DNA of 64,000 bases from UBA6244 sp963676875 (GCA_963676875.1 OY781436.1:1054001-1118000), one strand, 5' to 3'; counted from the first letter of the stretch, positions 36,701 through 46,242 are shown. Program-made: numbers and translations. The notes: generated by a model not told the origin, from the letters alone.

Positions 36701-38254
36701 ATGAAAAAAATATTACGCCTTTTAGTGGTTCTAACAGTAACTATGACCTTTAGTGGTCTCATGTCGCAAAACACCATCATCGAAGATATTGCGGTTCTAG
36801 ATTCGAGTACCTCCCCTTTCTATTATGGCCGACAATCGCTCATCACCGACCATCTGGGAAATCACCATCTGTTTTATGTTTCACATCCTGACTCAGATTA
36901 TTTATTAATAAAACGATCATCAAGCGATCAGGGAATTACCTGGGGTGATCCGGATACCATTTCGGTATTTACCCCCTCATCAAGTTCCTTTCGCTATTTG
37001 GCACAGTCTCCATCTGCCACCATCGACTACGCCGGAAATTTTCACATATTGTACGAATATAAAGGATTACCTATTTACAATTCCAGTTTTGCAGAATATC
37101 CACCTTCACACCTAAATTATGTGCATTGGGATGGTGACCATTGGGTTACAGAAGTGGATGTTATCAACGACTATGAAATCCAGTCGGCTCAGGGAAATGC
37201 CTCAACGGTTTGCTATTTGTTCGACAACCAAATTGCCAATTATCAAGGAAACCAGTACTACCTTGGTCATGATTATGCCTGGTGGGCCACCAAGTACAAT
37301 ATTGTATATTCGGACAATGTAATGGGCACATGGCAGCCGGGATCACCGCTTTACACCTTTGATCTGGGAAATTACGACATCCGAATACTCAATGCCTCGT
37401 CTATTGTGGCCAACAACGACTCTTTGTATGCCATTTGGTACCAAAGTCACGACTGTGTTGTGGAAATGAAATCATATGGAGGCAGCGACTGGTCGGAAAC
37501 ATCCGTCATATTTAACGATTATTACATTCCTGAAACCAGTATCAATCCGTATTTTATGTCCGTGGGAAGTTTTTCCAATGGCTCTGAATCGAGGATTGCC
37601 ATGTTCCGCGTACCCGAAACCGATTTCAACGAGTTGCTCATTTTGCGTAAATCAGTGAATATGCCCTGGATTACTGACACCCTTATGCTAGACAACACCT
37701 ATGGTTTTATAAGAACCTCATTGGCAGGAGATACTACTATTCTGTTTCTGATGAACAGTGGCGTGGAAAACCTGAGCTACATCATGAAATACCTGCCCGG
37801 CCAGGGGGATATTTCTACCTCACAACTGATAACCAGTGACATGGAAGAACACTTCAACAACTTGGTTACCTCCGATAAAACAGTCAACCCCGTTGCTTAT
37901 TCGGTACTCGACGATGCCACAAGCACCTATTATCTGAAAATCGGGCGGGTTGGCAATATCCTCGGCGTGGAAGAACCTGTTGCCCACAGCAAAGGTGTTG
38001 TTTTGTTGCAGAATTACCCCAACCCCTTCAGTAACACCACCACCATTACCTATCGGATAGCAATGGCGACCGGTGTGAAGCTTACCGTGCACAATGGCCT
38101 CGGAAAGTTGGTGAAAACATTGGTGGACGAGGTCAAAGCTCCGGGAAGTTATTCCATTACCTTAGATGCCACGGATTTTGCCGATGGAGTATATTACTAT
38201 CAGATAAGTGCCGACGGACATGCTCAAACAAAAAAGATGATTCGTATGCGATAG
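36701..38254 (+). CDS. T9SS type A exported protein, sialidase/BNR-like propeller
   Basis: 517 residues with a signal peptide (MKKILRLLVVLTVTMTFSGLMSQ). The body has repeated Asp/Trp-containing blades (LIKRSSSDQGITWGDPDTIS, LNYVHWDGDHWVTEV, SYGGSDWSETSVIF) as in sialidase/BNR-like beta-propellers, but no catalytic sialidase residues are evident. The C-terminus is a T9SS type A sorting domain (LLQNYPNPFSNTTTITYRI ... GVYYYQISADGHAQTKKMIRM). It is probably a surface or secreted binding protein; its function is unknown. It is divergent from the giant PKD gene and convergent with the cyclophilin. Confidence 0.78.
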   Translation: MKKILRLLVVLTVTMTFSGLMSQNTIIEDIAVLDSSTSPFYYGRQSLITDHLGNHHLFYVSHPDSDYLLIKRSSSDQGITWGDPDTISVFTPSSSSFRYLAQSPSATIDYAGNFHILYEYKGLPIYNSSFAEYPPSHLNYVHWDGDHWVTEVDVINDYEIQSAQGNASTVCYLFDNQIANYQGNQYYLGHDYAWWATKYNIVYSDNVMGTWQPGSPLYTFDLGNYDIRILNASSIVANNDSLYAIWYQSHDCVVEMKSYGGSDWSETSVIFNDYYIPETSINPYFMSVGSFSNGSESRIAMFRVPETDFNELLILRKSVNMPWITDTLMLDNTYGFIRTSLAGDTTILFLMNSGVENLSYIMKYLPGQGDISTSQLITSDMEEHFNNLVTSDKTVNPVAYSVLDDATSTYYLKIGRVGNILGVEEPVAHSKGVVLLQNYPNPFSNTTTITYRIAMATGVKLTVHNGLGKLVKTLVDEVKAPGSYSITLDATDFADGVYYYQISADGHAQTKKMIRMR

Positions 38255-38326
38255 TATATCGACATTCATCTCCCGTCAACGGCACATGTTCGTTGTGTTT
38301 GGAAATAAAATACTCTTTACAAAAGT

Positions 38327-39991
38327 TTACTCCTTGAAGAATTTTTGAGAGACACTTTGCCTTTCATCTTCCAGTTTGATGAGGTACATTCCGGGTGACA
38401 AATGGGCCACATCAAGGGTAATGATCTGTCCACCAAGCAGGTTGGTCGTGTACATCTGATGCATGACCCGATTTCCTGCCATATCAAATATGACCACGTC
38501 GCAGCCGTTGTTCCATTGTTCCGGTTTTTCAACCGCAATGGATAGGTTATTCACCACAGGTGACGGAAATACACGAAAGTTCACCTCACTATTTGTCTTA
38601 TTTTCAATTCCCACACTATGATAAATAGTAAAGGGCATCTCGTTCAAGGAATAATTTTCAGGAATTCCGGGGGTGGTTAATTTGATATAACAAGCATCCG
38701 AATCCAAATTGGGGATTGTCCATTCATACAAACCATTGGCAGCAGATACCGTAGCCTGAGTTGTCCAGGTTTGTCCGTTGTCGGATGAAAAATCGATTTG
38801 TACATCGTTGATAATTTCGCTGTTCCAGGTGATATCTGTTACAGTTCCTCCTTCAAAATTTTCACCACCTTGCGGAGTAAGGAGGTCGAGTTGATAAACC
38901 AGAAAAACGTTATTGGATACATCAATTACTTCAGGGTATTCTGTTTCACTCAGTTGAACTTTACACCACATGGTGGCGGTATCCGGAATCCATTGGTACC
39001 ACTGATCGTCCACGGGGATATTTTCGTCCACCACAACCCAATCGCAATCTATACATGTACGATACGAAAGTGTTAAATTGCCCACCATTTCGCTGTTCCA
39101 GGTAACGTCCACAGGAGAACCCACACGGAACAATCCGCCACCGTTGGGACCGGTTAAATCAAGTGAGCACAGGGTAAACGGAGTTTCTGTCATGCTATAC
39201 ACATCCGGATGGGCCACATCACTAATCCTGATCAAACATTCGGTTGACAGTATGTTGGTTGCCGGCCACGCGTATGCTCTTGTGTTGGCCGAAGAGGTAT
39301 CCACAACATCCTGCCAGGTTTGGCCATTGTCGGATGAAAACTCAATACGCACATCGGCGACAAACTCGCTATCCCAGGTTATTTGGTTGGTCACTTTGCC
39401 GTTCCATTTGGATCCTGCCAACGGAGCAGTGAGCGTAATAGCCGGATCGCCCTCCACCACCCGGATGCTGTCGATCACCACGTCAACCAGGGGTTTGTCG
39501 TTGGTATTGGTCGGCACTTCGCTGATGGCATACACCACGTCCATCCCGTCGATTATCTTACCAAAAATGGAATGCACATCATCGAGCCAGGGAGTGGGCT
39601 CCACGGTAATAAAATACTGAGATCCATTGGTATTGGGACCTGAATTGGCCATGGACAAAATGCCTGGTTCATCATGCCGAAGGTCCGGATGAAACTCATC
39701 ATCGAAGGTATAACCCGGTCCGCCGGTTCCGTTGCCGTTGGGGTCGCCGTCCTGAATCATGAATCCGGCAATCACCCGATGAAAAATGAGTCCATCATAA
39801 AACTGAGCATTGGTTAGGTCGATAAAATTTTGCGCCGTCACGGGAACAAGGTCTTCGCGCAGCTGCGCCCTGAAATCGCCCATGGAAGTGTACCATTGCA
39901 CCACGGTTTGGGCATATGCATTGGTGTTGATGCCGAAGCCGGCGAAAATGATGAGAACAAAGAGTAGTCGGGTAATTTTTTTGAGATTCAT
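38327..39991 (-). CDS. Secreted cyclophilin-type peptidyl-prolyl isomerase with T9SS domain
   Basis: 554 residues: signal peptide (MNLKKITRLLFVLIIFAGFGINTNAYAQ), a bacterial cyclophilin domain (about 30-175: FYDGLIFHRVIAGFMIQDGD, GILSMANSGPNTNGSQYFIT, LDDVHSIFGKIIDGMDVV), then three beta-sandwich repeats sharing WNSE(M/F/I)VxDVxIxFSSDNGQTW, and a T9SS type A sorting domain (RVFPSPVVNNLSIAV ... PGMYLIKLEDERQSVSQKFFKE). The catalytic FHR and Q-F/N-Q region are present. It would fold proline-containing proteins at the cell surface, perhaps the many secreted repeat proteins. The TWxxQ-type repeats resemble those of other T9SS proteins. Confidence 0.88.
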   Translation of the reverse strand: MNLKKITRLLFVLIIFAGFGINTNAYAQTVVQWYTSMGDFRAQLREDLVPVTAQNFIDLTNAQFYDGLIFHRVIAGFMIQDGDPNGNGTGGPGYTFDDEFHPDLRHDEPGILSMANSGPNTNGSQYFITVEPTPWLDDVHSIFGKIIDGMDVVYAISEVPTNTNDKPLVDVVIDSIRVVEGDPAITLTAPLAGSKWNGKVTNQITWDSEFVADVRIEFSSDNGQTWQDVVDTSSANTRAYAWPATNILSTECLIRISDVAHPDVYSMTETPFTLCSLDLTGPNGGGLFRVGSPVDVTWNSEMVGNLTLSYRTCIDCDWVVVDENIPVDDQWYQWIPDTATMWCKVQLSETEYPEVIDVSNNVFLVYQLDLLTPQGGENFEGGTVTDITWNSEIINDVQIDFSSDNGQTWTTQATVSAANGLYEWTIPNLDSDACYIKLTTPGIPENYSLNEMPFTIYHSVGIENKTNSEVNFRVFPSPVVNNLSIAVEKPEQWNNGCDVVIFDMAGNRVMHQMYTTNLLGGQIITLDVAHLSPGMYLIKLEDERQSVSQKFFKE

Positions 39992-40037
39992 GGCAAAAGG
40001 ATTCGTTATAACTATGCTTCGATAAGAAATTGTGGCT

Positions 40038-40045
40038 CAAAGGTA
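40038..40045 (-). promoter_or_regulatory. Candidate -7 box (TACCTTTG) for the cyclophilin gene
   Basis: CAAAGGTA on the plus strand, an exact match on the minus strand, 47 bp before ATG 39991. Confidence 0.45.
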
Positions 40046-40238
40046 TAAAATTTATTTTGGTGTAATCGTATCCGCTTTGTTTGTCGATATCGTCGCAAGG
40101 GGGATGAAACGAGCTTGGCGTTCGCTTCGCAAACGTTATCAATCAAGGTTTCAGGCATCTCTTTCCATTTTTTATTGTTTTTGTGTGAAAAATTAACAAC
40201 AATACAAGAAAGGATTCGGCTTCTTTTGGGAACAATTT

Positions 40239-40246
40239 TATTTTTG
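40239..40246 (+). promoter_or_regulatory. Candidate -7 box (TATTTTTG)
   Basis: An exact TAnnTTTG match 73 bp before the small gene at 40319. Confidence 0.4.
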
Positions 40247-40318
40247 CGACCTTAAAATTTACGAAGGATAAGAATTACTTATCTGAATATCTTATTATTA
40301 ACTAAACCAGAAAATGCC

Positions 40319-40576
40319 ATGTCGAACACCATGAACCTTAGAAATGCATGTGAAGAAGCAGTTCAATTATTTGACAAATTAAATGTGGAAGCACACAACG
40401 AAATTAAATCGAAACTGCAATACTGCATCGGAAGCTATGATTATGATCAAAATCCGTCCGGGTTATACGAATTTGGAGAAATTGCCTTAGAAGAATTGAA
40501 AAGTTTCAAAGAAGCAAACCCCAGAAAAGTAACCAAAAAGATGATTGATAGCCTGGAAAAGAGTTTGAAAAAATAA
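40319..40576 (+). CDS. Small conserved-looking hypothetical protein
   Basis: 85 residues, helical, acidic to neutral, Cys-containing, no signal peptide: NLRNACEEAVQLFDKLNVEAHNEIKSKLQYCIGSYDYDQNPSGLYEFGEIALEELKSFK. An internal ATG follows at codon 5 (40331). It has a promoter candidate and is directly followed by a strong terminator, so it is very likely a real single-gene unit. I do not recognise a family and cannot give a function. Confidence 0.7.
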   Translation: MSNTMNLRNACEEAVQLFDKLNVEAHNEIKSKLQYCIGSYDYDQNPSGLYEFGEIALEELKSFKEANPRKVTKKMIDSLEKSLKK

Positions 40577-40593
40577 CCATTGTTGGGGTCATT

Positions 40594-40626
40594 AAGGCTG
40601 TCCGGACTCGGGCAGCCTTTTTTTTG
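40594..40626 (+). terminator. Rho-independent terminator
   Basis: AAGGCTGTCC and GGGCAGCCTT form a roughly 10-bp stem around GGACTC, followed by a run of eight T. It ends the small-gene transcript. Confidence 0.8.
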
Positions 40627-41082
40627 TTAAATAATGGACTTACGGGTGATTAACCACCAATTTCCTTTGGATTCTTTCGTTTTGGCTTCAATGACGAACT
40701 AAGCAAAAAACAAGTAAATTTTCTTGGAAACTACCGATATTATGCTCCTAATGGATCTCACAACAAAACTTAAACAATTTCTTAGGGTTTTTATTTTATA
40801 TTTTCACCGAATAAAGCAAAACCGTATTAAAAAGCCCCCACTCCTACTCGTTTGGACCAGCAGCAATCGCTTTTTAGCTGTTTCACTGAGTTGCACGCAG
40901 AAAATGACAGCTTTGTATCATGCGCTTAAACATACTATTAAAAACTGAACTTCAACCGGGCGAACCTTGACCCTATTTATTATTGACCTGTACTGAGATA
41001 ACAATAAAAATCCCGGAAAAATTGCAAAGACCATTGTAAGTACTTATTTTCGTATTTAAATAGTAACTCAAGTAACCGGAAA
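40627..41082. other. Intergenic region before the toxin-antitoxin pair
   Basis: About 450 bp. A 74-codon frame at 40724-40948 has poor start context and unconvincing composition and is not called. A 10-bp palindrome TAAGTACTTA (41037-41046) lies 37 bp before the antitoxin ATG and is a weak operator candidate. Confidence 0.4.
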
Positions 41083-41340
41083 ATGATTGCAGCAAATTTC
41101 TCAGAATTCCGAACCGGACTAAAACAATTCCTTGACAATGTTGAAAATAATAACGAGACATTGATAATTAAAAGAAAATCAGGAAAAGGAACTGTTGTGA
41201 TTTCCCTGGACGAATACAATTCAATAATGGAAACTGTTCATCTTTTAAGTTCTAAAGCAAATGCAGACAGACTTTATGAATCAATCCGACAAATGAAGGA
41301 AGGTAAAACAGTAGTTAACCCTGAATTAACTGAGGACTGA
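41083..41340 (+). CDS. yefM: Antitoxin, YefM/Phd family
   Basis: 85 residues: MIAANFSEFRTGLKQFLDNVENNNETLIIKRKSGKGTVVISLDEYNSIMETVHLLSSKANADRLYESI. This is the standard YefM/Phd N-terminal DNA-binding fold (SEFR..LK..LD.V......I.R..G..VV..S.DEYNS..ET..LL.S..N..RL). The C-terminal MKEGKTVVNPELTED would wrap the toxin. Its TGA overlaps the toxin ATG (TGATG). It should neutralise the toxin and autorepress the operon; TAAGTACTTA upstream may be the operator. Confidence 0.9.
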   Translation: MIAANFSEFRTGLKQFLDNVENNNETLIIKRKSGKGTVVISLDEYNSIMETVHLLSSKANADRLYESIRQMKEGKTVVNPELTED

Positions 41341-41600
41341 TGAAAATTATTTTTTCTACGAATTCATGGAAAGATTATGTCTCCTGGCAAAAAGAAGACA
41401 GGAAAAGGTTGAAAAAAATTAACCAACTAATAAAAGGAATTCAGAGAAACCCATTCCATAGAATAGAAAATCCGGAACCTTTAAAATATGATCTGTCAGG
41501 ATTTTGGTCACGTTTGATAGAAAGAGAACACAGATTTGTCTGTCAAGCAATTAACAATGGATTATTGATATACAGTTGTAAACACCACTATAATAAATAA
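41340..41600 (+). CDS. yoeB: mRNA interferase toxin, YoeB family
   Basis: 86 residues, the usual YoeB length: KIIFSTNSWKDYVSWQKEDRKRLKKINQLIKGIQRNPFHRIENPEPLKYDLSGFWSRLIEREHRFVCQAINNGLLIYSCKHHYNK. Conserved features are the PEPLK Glu, the IEREHR Arg and the C-terminal HHY catalytic pair, so it looks active. It cleaves mRNA at the ribosome when free of YefM. Coupled to the antitoxin by a one-base overlap. It is either a stabiliser of the neighbouring accessory DNA or a stress module. Confidence 0.92.
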   Translation: MKIIFSTNSWKDYVSWQKEDRKRLKKINQLIKGIQRNPFHRIENPEPLKYDLSGFWSRLIEREHRFVCQAINNGLLIYSCKHHYNK

Positions 41601-41688
41601 ATAAACTGACTTATAAATTGAAAAAAGGTTTCGAAAAATGCCAAATGCAGTGTATTCAAAACGTTGTGTACAACAAAATACAAAATAA

Positions 41689-43089
41689 ATGAAAAAACCA
41701 TTTTACTACCTTTTGTTAATATTTTTTGCCATTGGGTGTCATGAGAAACCGGCAGAAAACCAGAAAGGAGCATCTGAAAATAAGATAGCAGAAAACTATC
41801 AACCACATGAATATGTGAAACTTACTCATCCTGAATGGTCCATAAACGCTGCGCTTTATCAGTTAAACACCAGACAATTTACTGAAGAAGGTACATTTAA
41901 AGCCGCCCAACAACAACTGCCCCGATTGAAAGAACTGGGCATAGATATCATTTGGTTGATGCCCATTCATGCCATAGGCGAAAAAAACCGGAAAGGAAGT
42001 TTAGGCAGTCCCTATTCAGTAAAGGATTATTACAGCGTTAATCCTGAATTTGGTGATTTACAAGACCTGAAGGATTTTGTGGATGCCGCTCACAATCAAG
42101 GATTGTATGTAATTTTAGATTGGGTAGCCAATCACACCGCATGGGACAATATTCTTGTAACAGAGCATCCCGATTGGTATGATAGAGATTACAAAGGTGA
42201 TTTCAGACCTACGCCTTGGTGGGATTGGCATGATATCATCGACCTCGATTACGATAATTCTGAAGTCAGGAAATATATGACTGAGGCGTTAAAATACTGG
42301 GTAAAGGAAGCCGATATCGATGGCTATCGTTGTGATGTTGCAGGTTTTGTGCCGGTAGAATTCTGGAACAATGCCCGCAAAGAATTAGATGCTATTAAGC
42401 CCGTTTTTATGCTAGCCGAATGGGAATCCAGAGATTTGCATGCACAGGCATTTGATATGACCTATGCCTGGAGTTGGAATGAAACGGTTCATAAAATATG
42501 TACCGGTCAAGCAGATGTAAATGGCTTGTATATTTATTATTCGTGGAATGAATGTGCTTTTCCGGCAAATAGCATGCGGATGACTTTCGTTAGCAATCAC
42601 GATAAAAATGCCTGGGAGGGAACCATGTGGGAGCAATTTGGCGAAGGCTTGGAAGCTGCCATTGTGCTGTCGGTTGTAGGTGAAGGAATGCCCTTGATTT
42701 ATAACGGACAGGAGGCCGGAAATAAAAAAAGACTTGAATTTTTCGAGAAGGATCCAATTCAATGGCAGGAACATCCCATTGGCGATTTATACAAAAAATT
42801 GTTTGCCTTGATGAAAAACAACACCGCATTATGGCATGCCAAATGGGGCTCGACCATGATAAAAGTACCAAACAACGCCGAAAATGAGGTTTTTAGTTTT
42901 GTACGACAAAATCAAACGGATAAGGTTTTTACAGTGATTAATTTTTCAGATAAAAAAAGGACTGTGGAATTTAAGGAATCGCTCTATTATGGGAATTATA
43001 CAGATTTCAGCACAAACGAATCTGTGGAATTAAACGGCAAAACCAAAATAGAAATGGAGCCATGGGGATACAAAGTTTACGTGAAGTAG
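41689..43089 (+). CDS. GH13 alpha-amylase-family lipoprotein
   Basis: 466 residues with a lipoprotein signal (MKKPFYYLLLIFFAIGC). GH13 regions are visible in order: DYYSVNPEFGDLQDLKDFVDAAHNQGLYVILDWVANHT, nucleophile Asp in IDGYRCDVAG (about D216), acid/base Glu in FMLAEWES (about E244), and the transition-state Asp in FVSNHDKN. A C-terminal beta domain follows. It should cleave alpha-1,4-glucans or oligomaltosides at the cell surface or in the periplasm. It stands alone, with no Sus locus beside it. Confidence 0.9.
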   Translation: MKKPFYYLLLIFFAIGCHEKPAENQKGASENKIAENYQPHEYVKLTHPEWSINAALYQLNTRQFTEEGTFKAAQQQLPRLKELGIDIIWLMPIHAIGEKNRKGSLGSPYSVKDYYSVNPEFGDLQDLKDFVDAAHNQGLYVILDWVANHTAWDNILVTEHPDWYDRDYKGDFRPTPWWDWHDIIDLDYDNSEVRKYMTEALKYWVKEADIDGYRCDVAGFVPVEFWNNARKELDAIKPVFMLAEWESRDLHAQAFDMTYAWSWNETVHKICTGQADVNGLYIYYSWNECAFPANSMRMTFVSNHDKNAWEGTMWEQFGEGLEAAIVLSVVGEGMPLIYNGQEAGNKKRLEFFEKDPIQWQEHPIGDLYKKLFALMKNNTALWHAKWGSTMIKVPNNAENEVFSFVRQNQTDKVFTVINFSDKKRTVEFKESLYYGNYTDFSTNESVELNGKTKIEMEPWGYKVYVK

Positions 43090-43276
43090 TTTTATGATAT
43101 AATAGCTGCTTATGGCTAAGGCAGGGCAATTGAAACTGGCCCGCAATCGTCTGAACACATATTAGACACGATAGGTTAACTTCCGCAAAAAAAGGGGACA
43201 ATTAGGGAATTCTTGTATGTTCCAAATCATTTTTTGCTAATTTTATAAAATATTTCATTGATGTCCGGTAATAAAA

Positions 43277-43422
43277 ATATATCATCCCTGCGGGACTTTT
43301 TGGAGATCTTAATTTGCTTTCTATCAACATCTTGTCCCTGCGGTACAGCCCCGTTAGGGGCTAAATATCGGTAGAATATGAAACAACCCCCACTGTAGTG
43401 AAGTTCCGTAGGGACGATATAT
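43277..43422. repeat. Inverted-repeat element with CCGTAGGGAC ends
   Basis: ATATATCATCCCTGCGGGAC (43277-43296) is the imperfect inverse (3 mismatches in 20) of GTTCCGTAGGGACGATATAT (43403-43422). Inside are further related blocks (TTGTCCCTGCGG, CCCCGTTAGGGGCTAAATATCGGTAGAA). The 146-bp unit resembles a widespread Bacteroidota intergenic repeat. It lies directly upstream of the AAA+ operon; the rest of 43090-43467 shows nothing else. Confidence 0.6.
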
Positions 43423-43467
43423 GTATCAAGCATTGTAGTGTTTTCTGTTTAATTTTACCGGACTACA

Positions 43468-46242
43468 ATGAAAGTATTTATTTTATTTAAACAATTCACT
43501 CCGCTAATGATAATCCGCAAAGATAAATCTACAAAAAATTACAAGTTCGACAGTCTGAATGTTTTTGCATGGGATCGTGCACTGGATAGTAAAAAGAAAT
43601 TCAGAAAAGTTTACGAGAGCAACGAACTTACCTATGTCTCTGTTGAACTTTCTATTTTCAACAAACTTTTTGATGAAGAGGATTGGGAAGCTGAAATCAC
43701 CTTGATTGCCAACAAACTTGTTGATGGTGAAGAACCCATTAAATTATGCGAAAAAACAAAAACCGTTAAGGTAAGTAAAGAAGACAACATTTTTAAATAT
43801 TCATTTGGCTGGGGAGACGACAAAAGGGGTTATTTTTGGAAACAAGGAACATATGAGTGGGAAGCATATATCCACGATGAATTCGTTGCCACGGCAAGGT
43901 TCTATGTCGAGGAAGAAGGAAAATTTAAAACGGATAACAATAATTATTTAACCGTACACTCATTTGACACCTACAAAGCATCTGATATCAGTGAAGATAA
44001 GGGCGACAATGTATTCCTGAGATCGTTCGATGTCAATACTACGCAGTATATTTTAGGAGAATTAAAGATTATCAATCTGGTGTCGCATGCATGGCATTGC
44101 GAATTGTTCTTTAATATTTATGATGATACCGGAATGCCGATTGGCAGCAGTAATTCGATTGTTATTGTTGAACCAGATGCCGGTACGGGTGAAATTTTTT
44201 CCGTCACGGGTGGATGGGGCCCGGAATCTGGCCGTTGGATCGAGGACAATTACACCATGGAAGTCACCTTTATGGATGAAGTAATTGCCATCATACCTTT
44301 TTCTGTTGGCGACAAGGACATGGAACGAATCAGCGAATATGAGGCCCTGTTGAACGAAGATGTTGGCAACATTTATGGCAACTCCATTGACATAAAGGAC
44401 TCGAAAGTCAATAAAGATGATGATCGTTTGGAGACAGAAAAAACCATCAGTGGTGAAGAAGATCCATCTGAAGTTTTAGTTGACAACAAATCTGTTGAAG
44501 AAATATTAGCAGAACTCAATGCTTTGATTGGACTCGAAAATATCAAAAAAAAGGTCAGGGAATATGTTGATTTCGTGGGTTTTCTTCAGCTTCGTAAAAA
44601 AGCAGGAATAAAAGATGATGATGAAATTGTTCTGCACAGTGTGTTTACCGGAAATCCGGGCACGGGAAAAACAACCGTTGTCAAGTTACTGGGCAAAATT
44701 TACCGTTCCATGGGATTATTATCCAAAGGGCATGTGCACACGGTTGAGGCTAGCGATATTGTTGCAGGGTTTATACGGCAAACCGGCAAAGACACCAAGA
44801 AGGCCATAGAAAAAGCCAGGGGAGGCATTCTTTTTATCGATGAGGCCTATATGCTCTTTAAGGAAGGAAATACCGGTAATGATTTCGGAAGTGAGGCCGT
44901 TGCAGCACTTATAACTGAAATGAGCGATGGCAAAGGCGACATTGCTATTATGGTTGCCGGGTACCCAAAAGAAATGGAGTCATTTTTAAACTCTAATCCC
45001 GGACTGAAATCGAGATTCAGAAATTATTTTCATTTTGAGGATTATACTCCTGACGAATTATCCGGTATTGCTGAATTTGCTGCCAACAAAAAAGGTGTTG
45101 AAATTTCAAAAGGTGCTGAAAAACAACTAAAAAAGGTGTTGACGGATACTTTTAGAAAAAGGGATCGCACCTTTGGAAATGCCCGTTTTGCATTCGCGTT
45201 AATTGATGAGGCAAAAATGAATTTGGCGGCAAGAATAATGAAAGATCCAAAAGTTGGTCAGCTATCAATTTCACAGCTTTCAACATTAAACGCGGAAGAT
45301 ATTGAAGATGTAAGCAATCCCAATGTGGAGAAAAAACTTCATCTGGAAATAGACGAAACCCTTCTTAAACAAGCACTTGACGAACTTGGGGCGCTTACAG
45401 GGCTGGCAACAATAAAACAGGAAGTAAGGGAATTGGTAAAGCTTTGTCGCTATTACAAAAAAAACAACAGAGACGTTCTCAAAGCATTTTCGATGCATAG
45501 TGTATTTAGCGGTAATCCCGGAACAGGAAAAACCACCGTAGCACGAATAATCTCGAAAATTTACAAGGCTTTGGGAATGTTGGAACGTGGCCATTTAATT
45601 GATGCTGACAGTGGTGATTTAGTGGCCGGGTGGGTTGGACAAACTTCAGGCAAAACCAAAGATGTGATTGCTAAAGCAATGGGAGGCATTCTTTTTATTG
45701 ATGAAGCTTACGCCATTACCAATAAAAACAAAGGATCGAACAGTGATTTTGGAGGCGAGGCAATTGCCGCGATTATAAAAGAGATGGAGGATCATCGCAG
45801 CGAATTTGGGATAATTGTGGCCGGCTATACCGAAAACATGAAAGATTTTCTTGAAGCCAATCCGGGTCTTAAATCACGGTTCGACCAAAAATTTCATTTT
45901 GAAGATTTTACCCTGGAAGAACTGTGTGGAATTGCCATGAACATGTACAGTGCTAAAGGGTTTGTTGTTGATCCAGAAGCAGAAACACACCTAAAAACAT
46001 ATATCAAATTTCTGTATGATAACCGCGACCGCTTTTTTGGCAATGCCCGTTCAATTCGCAAAATAGTTGAAAAATCAATACGAAACCACGAGCTTCGAAT
46101 GGCTGATTTAAGCGATAAGCAACTGACTAAAGAAATGATGTCAACTATTGGCATGGATGATGTAAAAGGGTTTATTCCTAAAAAGGATATCTACTCAGAG
46201 CGAAAATCTTTGGGTTATAAGTTTGGGGGACAAGCTTGGTAA
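43468..46242 (+). CDS. Tandem CbxX/SpoVK-type AAA+ ATPase with duplicated beta-rich N-terminus
   Basis: 924 residues; ATG 43507 (MIIRKDKSTK) is an alternative start. The N-terminal 290 residues are two copies of a beta-rich domain of about 130 residues, each ending in a GWG-(4-5)-G-x-W ... Y-(2)-E ... (D/M)DE.(V)A.(I/A) pattern. Then come two complete AAA+ modules: Walker A GNPGTGKTT (about 394 and 683), Walker B GGILFIDEAY (about 452 and 739), sensor/arginine segment NPGLKSRF (about 512 and 800). Both sites look active. CbxX-type ATPases remodel partner proteins as hexamers. First gene of a tight three-gene operon (21-bp gap to the next). Confidence 0.85.
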   Translation: MKVFILFKQFTPLMIIRKDKSTKNYKFDSLNVFAWDRALDSKKKFRKVYESNELTYVSVELSIFNKLFDEEDWEAEITLIANKLVDGEEPIKLCEKTKTVKVSKEDNIFKYSFGWGDDKRGYFWKQGTYEWEAYIHDEFVATARFYVEEEGKFKTDNNNYLTVHSFDTYKASDISEDKGDNVFLRSFDVNTTQYILGELKIINLVSHAWHCELFFNIYDDTGMPIGSSNSIVIVEPDAGTGEIFSVTGGWGPESGRWIEDNYTMEVTFMDEVIAIIPFSVGDKDMERISEYEALLNEDVGNIYGNSIDIKDSKVNKDDDRLETEKTISGEEDPSEVLVDNKSVEEILAELNALIGLENIKKKVREYVDFVGFLQLRKKAGIKDDDEIVLHSVFTGNPGTGKTTVVKLLGKIYRSMGLLSKGHVHTVEASDIVAGFIRQTGKDTKKAIEKARGGILFIDEAYMLFKEGNTGNDFGSEAVAALITEMSDGKGDIAIMVAGYPKEMESFLNSNPGLKSRFRNYFHFEDYTPDELSGIAEFAANKKGVEISKGAEKQLKKVLTDTFRKRDRTFGNARFAFALIDEAKMNLAARIMKDPKVGQLSISQLSTLNAEDIEDVSNPNVEKKLHLEIDETLLKQALDELGALTGLATIKQEVRELVKLCRYYKKNNRDVLKAFSMHSVFSGNPGTGKTTVARIISKIYKALGMLERGHLIDADSGDLVAGWVGQTSGKTKDVIAKAMGGILFIDEAYAITNKNKGSNSDFGGEAIAAIIKEMEDHRSEFGIIVAGYTENMKDFLEANPGLKSRFDQKFHFEDFTLEELCGIAMNMYSAKGFVVDPEAETHLKTYIKFLYDNRDRFFGNARSIRKIVEKSIRNHELRMADLSDKQLTKEMMSTIGMDDVKGFIPKKDIYSERKSLGYKFGGQAW

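Noticed and set aside
40724..40948. 74-codon plus-strand frame
   Set aside because: Poor start context, irregular composition, no promoter or recognisable domain; treated as noise.
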